This document shows, piece after piece, positions 8,014 to 16,819 of a DNA stretch of 64,000 nucleotides (the first letter of the stretch is position 1; each line of letters opens with the position of its first letter). The DNA lies in the NCBI RefSeq assembly GCF_014836905.1, contig NZ_JACSPZ010000009.1:95256-159255 (forward strand), in the 5' to 3' direction. The notes under the pieces are model-generated. The model was not told the origin of the DNA, did no database searches, and was given only the letters and a program-made list of their open reading frames with translations. A program made the position numbers and the translations under genes. Source of the DNA: Solibacillus faecavium (GTDB taxonomy: Bacteria > Bacillota > Bacilli > Bacillales_A > Planococcaceae).

Positions 8014-9125
8014 TATTGCACCACACATTTTTCACGTGTTAGTTCGGCCAAAACTGTTTCATCCACATCAACACCTAAACCCGAGCGTTCGTTTAACTGA
8101 ATGAACGGTACATTATATTGAAGGTTCCCGATATCTTTAGAAAACTTTAATGGTCCTGTTAACTCAACACTTGTAAACACCTTATTTGAAAATGCTACAT
8201 GGAATCCCGCTGCTGATCCGACAGAAGATTCGACCATGGAACCGATTTGGCATTCAATACCCGCCATTTCCGCCATATGCGCAAGCTTCATTGCAGGATA
8301 CATCCCACCACACTTCATTAATTTTATATTTACTTTATCCGCAGCACGTTTTGCTATGATTTCCCGCATTTCACGGACACCACGTAAACCTTCATCTATC
8401 ATGACAGGAATGGCTGTTTTTGATTTAATTTCAACCATACCATCAATATCATCGGCACGTACCGGCTGCTCCAGCCAGTCAATATTTAAATGTTCAAGTT
8501 CGCGTACTGCCTGCATCGTTGTTGAGCTATTTACCCAGCCTTGGTTGACATCTACGCGAATCGCAATATTATTACCGACTCTCTCACGGACTGCTTTAAT
8601 ACGTGCGACATCACTTGCGACATCGCGGCCAACTTTCATTTTGAATGAGTTATATCCTTCTTCTACACGCTCGGCTGCTTCATTCGCCATTTTTTCAGGT
8701 GTACCGATACTTAATACATGCGTAATTGGAAACTTCTCGTAATAGCGTCCGCCTGTTAATTGATAAGCCGGCACACCAAGCTTCTTCCCAACTAAATCAA
8801 AGCAAGCAATATCAATAGCTGCCTTAGCTGCTGGCGCACTATAAATCAATGCATCCATTTTGGCATGAATCTTTTCAAAGTTCATCGGGTTTTCCCCGAT
8901 CATTGCAGGAGCTAATGTATGCTTTAAAACAGCAAACGTGCCTTCCAGTGTTTCGCCCGTAACATGCTCATCCGGCACGGCTTCTCCCCAGCCCACTAAT
9001 CCACAATCTGTTGTCATCTTTACAATGATTGACGGCATATTTGGGTATGTACCGTAGCTTACGATAAATGGTTCAATTAATGGTAATTCAATATTAAATA
9101 ATTCAATGTTTTTAATTTTTAACAT
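8013..9125 (-). CDS. Enolase-superfamily (MLE subgroup) epimerase/racemase/cycloisomerase
   Basis: 370-residue metal-dependent enzyme that abstracts an alpha proton next to a carboxylate. The capping domain (residues 1-120) is followed by a TIM barrel. Catalytic and metal residues can be placed: the KxK pair K162/K164 (FKMKVG), metal ligands D192 (RVDVNQGW), E219 (WLEQP) and D244 (MIDEG), and the second catalytic Lys K268 (NIKLMK). This is the muconate-lactonising subgroup layout. The end reads VELTGPLKF rather than the DxD motif of dipeptide epimerases such as YkfB, so the side-chain specificity probably differs. AGGAGG precedes the ATG. It is coupled to the GNAT gene and lies 42 bp after a flavin-reductase-like gene. 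Exact substrate unknown. Confidence 0.8.
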   Translation of the reverse strand: MLKIKNIELFNIELPLIEPFIVSYGTYPNMPSIIVKMTTDCGLVGWGEAVPDEHVTGETLEGTFAVLKHTLAPAMIGENPMNFEKIHAKMDALIYSAPAAKAAIDIACFDLVGKKLGVPAYQLTGGRYYEKFPITHVLSIGTPEKMANEAAERVEEGYNSFKMKVGRDVASDVARIKAVRERVGNNIAIRVDVNQGWVNSSTTMQAVRELEHLNIDWLEQPVRADDIDGMVEIKSKTAIPVMIDEGLRGVREMREIIAKRAADKVNIKLMKCGGMYPAMKLAHMAEMAGIECQIGSMVESSVGSAAGFHVAFSNKVFTSVELTGPLKFSKDIGNLQYNVPFIQLNERSGLGVDVDETVLAELTREKCVVQ

Positions 9126-9167
9126 TTGTTTTCCTCCTATATATAGCTACGCTCGAAATGAATGAAA

Positions 9168-9779
9168 TTAAAGGGGACGCTTAATCGTGAATTGCTCTCC
9201 AATTTTCGCATAATCATTTCCAGCTAAACGACTTATAGCAGCTAGTTCTTGTGAATCGATCCGACCATCTTCATATATACTTTCTTCTATATGATAATAT
9301 ACAACTTTACCTATAATCAGGTCACACCCTGGGTTATTTTCTTCTCCACCAAGCTCCAGTGCGGTTTCTAATTCGCATTCAAAACGTACTTTGGCCTCTT
9401 TTACTCCCGGAACACCGATTTTTGTACTTCCAACCAATGTCAGCCCAGTCATTTCCACTTCACTTTCCTCTGGAGGTAAGCTCGCTGCCGTTTCATTTAC
9501 CTTTTCAACATTTTCCGTATCGACTATATGTACAACAAATTGACGATTGGCAAGAATATTTCTTGCCGTATCCTTCATTTCCCCTTGCTTGCGCTGAACA
9601 CTTACGGAAATCATCGGAGGATTTGAAGATACAATATTAAAAAAGCTAAACGGTGCAGCATTTACCACACCTTCTGCTGATACCGATGTTACAAAGGCAA
9701 TTGGCCTAGGAATTATGGAACCAATCAAAAACTTATAATTTTCCCGCTCTGATAATTGTTTTGGATCTATTTTTCGCAT
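9168..9779 (-). CDS. Flavin reductase-like (FMN-binding split barrel) protein
   Basis: 203 residues. It starts with the family signature PRPIAFVTSVSAEGVVNAAP then FSFFNIVSSNPP, which form the FMN-binding strands and loop of the flavin-reductase-like domain. This group is found as FMN-containing proteins or small-molecule oxidoreductase partners; it is cytoplasmic, with no signal sequence. It is first in the presumed operon with the enolase-superfamily enzyme and GNAT protein, all on the minus strand. A redox role in the same small-molecule pathway is inferred from that. Confidence 0.82.
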   Translation of the reverse strand: MRKIDPKQLSERENYKFLIGSIIPRPIAFVTSVSAEGVVNAAPFSFFNIVSSNPPMISVSVQRKQGEMKDTARNILANRQFVVHIVDTENVEKVNETAASLPPEESEVEMTGLTLVGSTKIGVPGVKEAKVRFECELETALELGGEENNPGCDLIIGKVVYYHIEESIYEDGRIDSQELAAISRLAGNDYAKIGEQFTIKRPL

Positions 9780-10584
9780 AAAATTTCGCCTCTTTTCTTA
9801 TCACTATTTGACTTTAGAGGAACAGTTCGTGACTCGTCAAATAATTTTATTTCTATTCAAAATTAGTATGAGTATTTTTATACAAACTCATTTTCAGCAT
9901 TATTCTGCTCCATTATTCAGTAAATTAATGTAAAAAAGCACCGTGAAATCGGTAAAGGCACCGTTTCCTTTAGAAATTTATTTCTTTTTTAATCCAAAAT
10001 CTGCAGCGAAACGTACTGAATTTTATCTTTTTCAAACTGTTATAAACAGTTGCATAATTAATAATAACTGCAAGAAAAAAAGCTATTTATTTTAACATCA
10101 CTACTCTAAAACGTTGATTTATCAATGCATAAAGCTATTGGGTGTTTCCTCTTTGTGTATTAGTCACTGTTATATTATAAATCCCCAAAAATTTTAACCT
10201 TCCACTTTTAAAACATATAGTAGAATTTTGATGCATAAGTTAGCTAATTTAGTTGTTAAATTAGAAGATTCATTAAATTACAATATTATCCTTATTTCGA
10301 AACCTTTTAGTAAACATCACTATCCTACACCTAACAAACCTTGATTTATCAAGGTTATAATGAGTTTTTACACAGTAAAAAATTATCGCATCAAGTACGA
10401 TTTTGCTACCGAAAAGAGAAATATATGTTTTTTCAAGATAATTTTATTTTATATATTTCACTTGCACAAAATAATAAATTAATGTTAAGTTTATGTACAT
10501 GAACGTTCAAACATTTGACACATCTACTTTAAGTAGAAAATTATCGTAAAATCGATATTTTAATAGGTGTGAGGGGGAATTTAT
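9780..10584. other. 805-bp AT-rich non-coding region
   Basis: No convincing gene. It carries promoters for the divergent flanking genes. TTGACA at 10515-10520 is a possible -35 for the plus-strand transporter, but no good -10 follows. TTGATTTATCAA occurs at 10114-10125 and, extended to a 20-bp palindrome, at 10337-10356. Each is preceded by a similar CATCACTA-containing stretch, so they look like a degenerate direct repeat about 225 bp apart. Confidence 0.5.
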
Positions 10585-11859
10585 ATGAAAAAAAATCGTT
10601 GGTTAATTGCTGCATCTGCCATTGCTATTCACCTTTCAATCGGTGGTGCGTATGCATATAGTGTGTATAAAAATCCAATCGCAACAGAACTTGGTTGGGA
10701 TGCATCACAAATTACTATTGCTTTTACAATTATGATGGGACTAGCTGGTTTTGCTGCAGCATTATTTGGTAGTACAGTAGAAAAGTTAGGACCTAGAAAA
10801 GCAGCAATGGTTGCTGCAGTTCTATTCGGTTTAGGACAAGGTGGCGCAGGTATTGCGATCGCTATGGATTCTGTTGTTTTATATTGGCTAACATACGGGT
10901 TACTAAGTGGTCTCGGGATGGGGATTGGTTATATTGCACCGGTATCGACGCTTGTTAAATGGTTCCCTAATCGTCGCGGTTTAGCGACAGGGATGGCTGT
11001 ATTAGGATTTGGATCTGGTGCATTAATCACCGCGCCAGTTGCTGCAAACTTAATGCAGGCTGTAGGGATATCAAATACGTATTATATTTTAGGGATTAGT
11101 TATTTTCTATTAATGATTGCTGGAGCGCTTTATATTGCGCCACCTAAACCAGGTGATGTAGAAGACATGGTTGCTACAGGAAAAGCAAAATCACAGGAAA
11201 TTGCACAAATGTCTGCTCGTGAAGCGGTTCGTACAAAGCAATTCTGGATGCTTTGGTCTATGCACTTAATTAACGTAACTTCTGGTTTAATGATGATTTC
11301 AGTAGCCTCTCCAATGGCACAGGAAATTGCCGGACTGTCAGTAGCAGCTGCTGCAACTATGGTTGGTTTAATGGGTCTATTTAATGGTGGTGGTCGTTTA
11401 CTTTGGGCGGCTGGATCAGATTATATCGGACGCTCTAATGTGTTTGTAATTTTCTTCACGATTCAGTTAATTGCCTTTATTACATTACCGTTTACGACAA
11501 ACGCTATTCTATTACAATTATTCATATTCTTAGTAGTTAGTTGTTATGGCGGTGGTTTCTCGAACTTACCGGCATTCGCGAGTGATTTATTCGGTACGAA
11601 GCAACTTGGGGTTATTCATGGCTATTTATTAACTACATGGTCACTTGGTGGTATTTTTGGTCCGATTATCGTATCAACAATTCACGAAGCGACAAACAGT
11701 TATATTCCAGTATTTTATCTATTCAGCTTCTTAATCGCTATTTCATTAGGTATTTCTTTACTATTACGTTCAGATTTAAACAAACTGAAAAAACAGCGTG
11801 TAAAAGAAGAGGAAAAAAGCAAAAACAAAGGGAAACAGGGAGCAGCCGCTCATTCATAA
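10585..11859 (+). CDS. MFS transporter, oxalate/formate antiporter (OFA) family
   Basis: 424-residue inner-membrane carrier with 12 predicted helices. The start (KKNRWLIAASAIAIHLSIGGAYAYSV) and the segment PNRRGLATGMAVLGFGSGA between helices 4 and 5 are characteristic of OFA proteins, which exchange small carboxylates such as oxalate, formate or lactate. The C-terminus is a Lys-rich tail. GAGGGGGAA sits 7 bp before the ATG. The gene stands alone between a long upstream gap and a terminator at 11873. No oxalate-decarboxylation genes are nearby, so the substrate is open. Confidence 0.85.
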   Translation: MKKNRWLIAASAIAIHLSIGGAYAYSVYKNPIATELGWDASQITIAFTIMMGLAGFAAALFGSTVEKLGPRKAAMVAAVLFGLGQGGAGIAIAMDSVVLYWLTYGLLSGLGMGIGYIAPVSTLVKWFPNRRGLATGMAVLGFGSGALITAPVAANLMQAVGISNTYYILGISYFLLMIAGALYIAPPKPGDVEDMVATGKAKSQEIAQMSAREAVRTKQFWMLWSMHLINVTSGLMMISVASPMAQEIAGLSVAAAATMVGLMGLFNGGGRLLWAAGSDYIGRSNVFVIFFTIQLIAFITLPFTTNAILLQLFIFLVVSCYGGGFSNLPAFASDLFGTKQLGVIHGYLLTTWSLGGIFGPIIVSTIHEATNSYIPVFYLFSFLIAISLGISLLLRSDLNKLKKQRVKEEEKSKNKGKQGAAAHS

Positions 11860-11872
11860 GGGGTTTTAATAG

Positions 11873-11913
11873 AGATGATTCGGAAGTCACAAACTTTCGA
11901 GTCATCTTTTTTT
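11873..11913 (+). terminator. Intrinsic terminator after the OFA transporter
   Basis: AGATGATTCG (11873-11882) pairs with CGAGTCATCT (11898-11907) with one G-U pair, followed by TTTTTTTC. It shows that an open frame beginning at 11875 cannot be the true start of the next gene. Confidence 0.85.
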
Positions 11914-11949
11914 CATGGTATGATTATTTCAATAAAACTCGAGCGAGGG

Positions 11950-12390
11950 ATGAAATTGCTTTTTACAATTACGCTTTATTTACATATTTTAAGTGTCATC
12001 GTCGCTACCGGTCCGCTTTTCGCGATCTTCCCCATACTAAAACGAATGGAAAAGGCACAAACGCATGATTTCCCTAGCTATATAACGGCTTTACAAGGTT
12101 TGCTGAGAGCTGTGGCAAATGGTGGCCATTTCATTGTGCCTACCGGTTTCGTTTTAATTTATTTTAGTGGGTGGTCTTGGACATCTCCCTGGCTTATTGT
12201 GACATATATCGTTATGGGATTTTCTTTATATTTTATGGCCCTTGCTTTTAAGCCTGCCATGAATTTTGCTAAAAGTGCACAGTTTGAAAAAGAACAGTTT
12301 ATTCATATGATGAAAAGCGCTACCTGGAAATATATCTTTTTAATGGGATTCTTTCTTTGGCTTATGATCGCAAAACCTGACTTTTGGTGA
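11950..12390 (+). CDS. Four-helix integral membrane protein, DUF2269-like
   Basis: 146 residues with four hydrophobic helices: LLFTITLYLHILSVIVAT, a central pair around GGHFIVPTGFVLIYF and WLIVTYIVMGFSLYF, and a last one near IFLMGFFLWLMI. An N-terminal LHILSVIVATGPLF segment with a His in the first helix resembles DUF2269 proteins; the assignment is tentative. An earlier ATG at 11875 falls inside the upstream terminator, so I use the ATG at 11950, preceded by GAGCGAGG. The gene's 3' end overlaps its terminator. Function unknown. Confidence 0.62.
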   Translation: MKLLFTITLYLHILSVIVATGPLFAIFPILKRMEKAQTHDFPSYITALQGLLRAVANGGHFIVPTGFVLIYFSGWSWTSPWLIVTYIVMGFSLYFMALAFKPAMNFAKSAQFEKEQFIHMMKSATWKYIFLMGFFLWLMIAKPDFW

Positions 12391-12406
12391 TATAGTCGGG
12401 TTTTTT
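12372..12406 (+). terminator. Intrinsic terminator overlapping the end of the membrane-protein gene
   Basis: AACCTGACT and AGTCGGGTT pair with one G-U, followed by TTTTTTC. The left arm is inside the last codons of the gene. Confidence 0.8.
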
Positions 12407-12493
12407 CTCGTTTCTACGGGTATTACCTCTATTAATTTTGAAAATAAGAGTGGTACAATCACTATAAGAGATGCTTTTTAGGGAGGGATTTTC

Positions 12494-13681
12494 ATAAATC
12501 GTCAACATTTAAGTGTAATTTTAGGGGGAATTCTATTTTTAGCTGTTGCTATGGGTATTAGCCGCTTTGCATTCACGCCGATTTTACCATTCATGCGTGT
12601 CGATGAAAATTTATCCTTTACACAAGGCGGCTGGCTCGCTTCAAGCAACTATATTGGCTATTTTATTGGAGCATTGTGGGCCGGATTTATTTATAAATCA
12701 AAAAAGAACTTTCTATTATTAAATGTTGTCATGAATGTCACTTCGATTCTTTTAATGGGATTAGTAGATTCATACTTCATTTGGATCGTGTTACGCTTTA
12801 TTGCTGGCTTAACGAGTGGGTTTATCTTTGTTCTGACATTAAGCATCGTGATGGATTATTTGGCAGCGCATTTACTAACGCGCTGGAGTGGTTATTTATT
12901 TAGTGGAATCGGCATTGGCATTGCATTATCAGGACTTTTAGTACCATTCTTTGAAACAAGTTTCCGCTGGCAAGGTTCTTGGCTTGGACTCGGTTTGTTA
13001 TCTGCATTATTTTTAGCGACGACACTATTTTTATGGCGTCACTTACAAGTACTTAATCATGTAAAGGCACCAAAATCCGAGGATAGCAATATTTGGCGCG
13101 GTTTCATGCCATGGCTGATTATTGCATATGGCTTAGAAGGATTAGGTTATATTATCACAGGGACTTTTCTTGTGGACATTATATATAATATCGAGGCACT
13201 TAGCGCATATGCAGGTTATAGTTGGGTATTGGCTGGACTGGCCGCCATTCCATCAGCACCGATTTGGATGAAATTGATGTCCCGTTATTCAACGATTTCT
13301 ATGCTGGCTTTAGCGTATGCGATGCAAATAATCGGCATCCTGCTTCCTGTGCTGTCACAATCCGTGTGGAGCGTATTGTTGTCGGCCATTTCCTTTGGTT
13401 TTACATTTGTTGGACTCGTTACTATGTCAACAGCATACGCAAGACAGTTATATCCAAAGCAAAGTGCCTACGTTGTTTCCATACTGACAACCTTTTATGC
13501 TATTGGACAAATAATCGGTCCTGTTATTGCGGGTCGTTTGGAAACTTATTTCCTCACATATAAAGCCCCCCTCCTTTTTGCGGGAGGAACAGTAACATTA
13601 GCTCTTATCATATTACTGGTCGGGTATTTTTATAGTAGGAAAAAGCCTATTCACGTTGGCCATGAAATGATGCAACCATAA
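12494..13681 (+). CDS. MFS transporter, YbfB/YjiJ type; apparent non-AUG (ATA) start
   Basis: Twelve-helix major-facilitator protein. The stretch AVAMGISRFAFTPILPFMR at the first helix is the hallmark of the YbfB/YjiJ group, whose transport substrate is unknown. The first in-frame ATG (12551) begins inside that helix and has no ribosome site. Extending upstream gives INRQHLSVILGGILFLA, the missing half of helix 1, beginning at an ATA at 12494 that sits 6 bp after GGAGGG. I therefore take ATA as the real, non-canonical start (395 residues), or as a recently mutated ATG. An in-frame ATT at 12488 is a less well spaced alternative. It stands alone, followed 29 bp later by a lipoprotein gene. Confidence 0.75.
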   Translation: MNRQHLSVILGGILFLAVAMGISRFAFTPILPFMRVDENLSFTQGGWLASSNYIGYFIGALWAGFIYKSKKNFLLLNVVMNVTSILLMGLVDSYFIWIVLRFIAGLTSGFIFVLTLSIVMDYLAAHLLTRWSGYLFSGIGIGIALSGLLVPFFETSFRWQGSWLGLGLLSALFLATTLFLWRHLQVLNHVKAPKSEDSNIWRGFMPWLIIAYGLEGLGYIITGTFLVDIIYNIEALSAYAGYSWVLAGLAAIPSAPIWMKLMSRYSTISMLALAYAMQIIGILLPVLSQSVWSVLLSAISFGFTFVGLVTMSTAYARQLYPKQSAYVVSILTTFYAIGQIIGPVIAGRLETYFLTYKAPLLFAGGTVTLALIILLVGYFYSRKKPIHVGHEMMQP

Positions 13682-13710
13682 TTTTATAAGAAATGAAATG
13701 AGATGAAATA

Positions 13711-14196
13711 GTGAAACGTATTTCCATATATTATATTTCGATGCTATTCGTATTGATTGTATTAAGCGGATGCAGTCAAAATGCTGACTCAAAGGCAGAT
13801 ATATTTCAATATAAAAATTCCTATATAGGTGACAACAGTGCGGTTGGAAATATTGTAAATCAATTAAATGACAGCAATGAACTAAAACAAATTTCCCTTC
13901 ATACGAAAGAACAACCATATGGCATTACTTTGGAATATAACGATATAACAGCAAAAAGTGATAAAGAAATAAAGAAAACTGTTATAGAGAATGCCACGTA
14001 TCTTTTTGCCTTAATCCAAAATGTAGATTGGGTTACATTCAAATTTTCGGCTAATGAATTTGCTGTAACAAAAACTGAAATTCAACATTGGTACAATAAT
14101 CAACTAGACGGCTTTGAAAATGAAGAGGACTTAAAGAAACTAATAAAAGACCATTTAAATTCTGAGGACTCTGTAAATCAATTTTTTAGAAAGTAA
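13711..14196 (+). CDS. DUF4825-type lipoprotein
   Basis: 161 residues starting at GTG. A signal sequence and lipobox (VLSGC, lipidated Cys near residue 21) predict an anchored extracellular protein. The mature part opens with IFQYKNSYIGDNSAVGNIV, which I recognise as the DUF4825 pattern found in Bacilli. The remainder is hydrophilic, ending FFRK. The ribosome site is weak. Role unknown; family assignment rests on that one motif. Confidence 0.7.
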   Translation: MKRISIYYISMLFVLIVLSGCSQNADSKADIFQYKNSYIGDNSAVGNIVNQLNDSNELKQISLHTKEQPYGITLEYNDITAKSDKEIKKTVIENATYLFALIQNVDWVTFKFSANEFAVTKTEIQHWYNNQLDGFENEEDLKKLIKDHLNSEDSVNQFFRK

Positions 14197-14258
14197 TCGA
14201 TTTTTTTAATAGGAAACTCTTAAGAAGTGTTTATTAAAAATTAAATTAATATTAAACC

Positions 14259-14400
14259 GTTGATTTCCATTCCGGGACCGATGCTTTCCCCGGGCACGGC
14301 TCCAGCTAACTAAATTGTGCCTACAACGGCAGGCACAATTTAGTGGATCTTCCGCGCGTGCGGTTCCCGGTGGAGTCACGGTCCCTCCACTCCAATCAAC
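14259..14400 (+). repeat. Intergenic GTTGATT-type repeat element, copy 2
   Basis: Element of 142 bp in the 440-bp gap between the lipoprotein and MerR genes. Its ends are GTTGATTTCCATTCCGGG and CTCCACTCCAATCAAC. Its centre holds a perfect 13-bp inverted repeat, CTAAATTGTGCCT / AGGCACAATTTAG, around an 8-bp loop that is absent from the other copies. The rest of the gap (14401-14637) shows nothing I can name. Confidence 0.8.
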
Positions 14401-14637
14401 TTATTCATCGCTTTAAATAAAGTGAGATACGATATCTACGATGACTAGTAATCAATTCAAATTCAATGAACATGAACAATTTGTTCCTGCTAAGCATCTA
14501 GTTAAATTTATAATAAAAAGACAAAACTCTCGAGACCATTTGTCAGCTTCGTTTACCTCCATGCCCCCCTTCCTGCTAATTTACCCAACCCAACTTTAAT
14601 GCTACGATACCGTTAATAACGTATTTCGGAGGTTATT

Positions 14638-15471
14638 ATGGAAGAAAAACTTTACTCAATTGGAGAAGTATCGAAATTGGCAAATATATCAATACAAACA
14701 CTCCGTTACTATGATCAGATCGGTTTATTCAAACCTTCGCATGTCGATCGTAAAACAAATTACCGGTACTATAAAGACGCACAACTATACTATTTGGACA
14801 TTATTAAATCACTGAAATATATCGGGGTTTCTTTAGAAGAAATTAAAGCGGCACAAGCCTTTACCCCAGCAGAGTTACTATCCTTTTTACAGCAGCAGGA
14901 AAATGTAATTGAAAAACAGATTAATCGTATGTATGAAATTAAGCAATCTTTATATAAAACGAAAAAACAGATGGAGGAACAGCTCGCAATTGATATGCTT
15001 GATACGGTTTATTTTAAAAATGAGGAAACAAACCGAATTTTATCGATCCATACAAATGAGCTAACACCTTACTATATACCGAACACATACTACAGCTCAC
15101 TAATCAAAACGCTAGAAGTTGAAAATAGTCTGTTGAGTAATCGATACGGATGCATTTATCCTTATCAGCCATATAATAGCTTGGATGAGCTGCATTATAG
15201 TCATATCTTTACCCCACTTATTACAGACAGGTATATTACACACTTAACAACTGATATGGAAGTTAAAACAATTCCTGCAGGTCGTTATGTATGTATCGCA
15301 TTTATTTTTGAACCAGACACATACTTAACGCATTACCAAAAGTTATATCAATATATAGAAGAAAACCGACTAGAGGTAGTACCCATCGTTTATGAAATTT
15401 TTATGCCTATAAATTACTCTCCTAATAAAGCAGACGAATTTATTGTTGAATTAAAAATAAAACTGAAGTGA
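14638..15471 (+). CDS. MerR-family multidrug-responsive regulator (BmrR/BltR-like)
   Basis: 277 residues. The N-terminal winged helix is standard MerR (YSIGEVSKLANISIQTLRYYDQIGLFKP). A dimerisation coiled coil follows at about 80-115. The C-terminal effector domain of about 150 residues resembles the GyrI-like drug-binding domains of BmrR and BltR, with many Tyr residues. GGAGG precedes the ATG. It is 119 bp upstream of a NorA/Bmr-type exporter on the same strand, and the intervening promoter has the MerR-type 19-bp spacer. The inferred role is drug-induced activation of that exporter. Confidence 0.88.
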   Translation: MEEKLYSIGEVSKLANISIQTLRYYDQIGLFKPSHVDRKTNYRYYKDAQLYYLDIIKSLKYIGVSLEEIKAAQAFTPAELLSFLQQQENVIEKQINRMYEIKQSLYKTKKQMEEQLAIDMLDTVYFKNEETNRILSIHTNELTPYYIPNTYYSSLIKTLEVENSLLSNRYGCIYPYQPYNSLDELHYSHIFTPLITDRYITHLTTDMEVKTIPAGRYVCIAFIFEPDTYLTHYQKLYQYIEENRLEVVPIVYEIFMPINYSPNKADEFIVELKIKLK

Positions 15472-15503
15472 ATAGTTTTTTACAATAATTTAAATCTGAA
15501 TTA

Positions 15504-15534
15504 TTGACTCTATAGCTACTATAGGGTTTATGTT
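15504..15534 (+). promoter_or_regulatory. MerR-type promoter/operator of the MFS exporter
   Basis: TTGACT (15504-15509) and TATGTT (15529-15534) are separated by 19 bp instead of 17. The spacer holds the dyad ACTCTATAG-CTA-CTATAGGGT (15507-15527), 8 of 9 positions symmetric. An overlong spacer spanned by a dyad is the signature of promoters that MerR-family activators remodel, as at bmr and blt. Confidence 0.88.
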
Positions 15535-15590
15535 AGAAAGTGCGGATTATATTTCTACAGTCATTTTCAACTAAATAAGGAGCAACAAAT

Positions 15591-16754
15591 ATGAGAGAAT
15601 ATAAAGTAACGTTAGGGCTACTGTTATTAAACTTATTCATCGCCTTTTTAGGAATCGGTTTAGTTATTCCAGTACTTCCAACATTAATGAATGAACTGCA
15701 AATAAGCGGAACTGTTGTTGGATATTTAACGGCAGCATTTGCTATTGCACAACTTATTGTTTCACCCCTCGCTGGTAAAGCGGTTGATAAATACGGACGT
15801 AAAATAATGATCGTCCTAGGTCTATTTATTTTCGGTATTTCGGAATTTTTATTCGGGTTAGGTAAAACAATCGAAGTATTATTTATATCCCGTGTATTAG
15901 GCGGGATTAGTGCGGCATTTATTATGCCTGCTGTTACAGCTTTTATCGCAGATATTACTACGATGGAAACTCGCCCGAAAGCACTTGGCTATATGAGTGC
16001 AGCGATTAGTACAGGATTTATTATCGGCCCTGGTATTGGCGGATTTTTAGCGGATTTCGGTACACGTGTGCCTTTCTATTTTGCGGGAGCGCTCGGTACA
16101 ACTGCGGCCATTCTGTCGATTATTTTACTGCGCGAACCAGAGCGCAATGAAGAAAATAATGAAAATGTGCCAAATCAAACATCTGGATTTAAACGTGTTT
16201 TGGAGCCGATGTACTTAATTGCCTTTATATTAATTTTTGTCGCATCATTTGGACTTGCGGCATTTGAATCGTTCTTTAGCCTGTTCGTTGATCACAAATT
16301 TGGCTTTACCCCTACAGATATCGCCATCATCATTACAGGTGGCGCAATTGTTGGAGCGGTGGCACAAGTAGCTTTGTTTGACCGTTTAGCCCAAAAATGG
16401 GGCGAAATTAAACTGATTCGCTATAGCTTAATTTTATCGGGCGTTTTAGTGTTTTTAATGACGGTTGTCAGCTCGTACTTTGCAATTTTACTCGTTACTT
16501 GTATCGTATTTGTCGGATTTGATTTATTCCGCCCTGCTGTAACAAGCTATTTATCAAAAATTGCTGGCAATGAGCAAGGTTTCGTTGGTGGAATGAACTC
16601 TATGTTTACGAGTTTGGCTAATATTTTCGGCCCTATTTTAGGCGGTATGTTATTTGATATTGATGTTAACTACCCATATTACTTTGCAACGGTTGTCATC
16701 TTCTTAGGTATTCTGTTAACATTAATTTGGAAGAAACCTGCATCGTATATGTAG
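15591..16754 (+). CDS. MFS multidrug efflux transporter, NorA/Bmr/Blt family
   Basis: 387 residues, 12 helices, a proton-drug antiporter in the DHA1 family. Visible hallmarks: motif [17 protein letters not shown] between helices 2 and 3, and motif [18 protein letters not shown] in helix 5. The start AAGGAGCAACAAATATGAG gives a good ribosome site. It is placed behind a MerR-type operator and regulator, so expression is expected to rise with a toxic cationic or lipophilic compound. It is followed 65 bp later by rocD, which has its own strong ribosome site. Confidence 0.88.
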   Translation: MREYKVTLGLLLLNLFIAFLGIGLVIPVLPTLMNELQISGTVVGYLTAAFAIAQLIVSPLAGKAVDKYGRKIMIVLGLFIFGISEFLFGLGKTIEVLFISRVLGGISAAFIMPAVTAFIADITTMETRPKALGYMSAAISTGFIIGPGIGGFLADFGTRVPFYFAGALGTTAAILSIILLREPERNEENNENVPNQTSGFKRVLEPMYLIAFILIFVASFGLAAFESFFSLFVDHKFGFTPTDIAIIITGGAIVGAVAQVALFDRLAQKWGEIKLIRYSLILSGVLVFLMTVVSSYFAILLVTCIVFVGFDLFRPAVTSYLSKIAGNEQGFVGGMNSMFTSLANIFGPILGGMLFDIDVNYPYYFATVVIFLGILLTLIWKKPASYM

Positions 16755-16819
16755 ATTTTTCGTCTTATGTAATTGATTTCTCTGTTATAAAAGTAAATTT
16801 GCTTAAGGAGGATTTCATC

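Noticed and set aside
8013..9125. Calling the enolase-superfamily gene a dipeptide epimerase (YkfB-like)
   Set aside because: The DxD motif that binds the dipeptide amino group is replaced (VELTGP), and no ykf or mpp neighbours are present.
10515..10552. A full promoter at TTGACA for the OFA transporter
   Set aside because: The hexamer at 17-bp spacing is AAATTA, a poor -10; a better TAAAAT is too far away.
11875..11949. A 25-residue N-terminal extension of the four-helix membrane protein
   Set aside because: It runs through the upstream intrinsic terminator and has no ribosome site; the ATG at 11950 fits the membrane helix.
16727..16819. N-terminal extension of RocD
   Set aside because: It overlaps the end of the exporter gene; AAGGAGG and the conserved N-terminus place the start at 16820.
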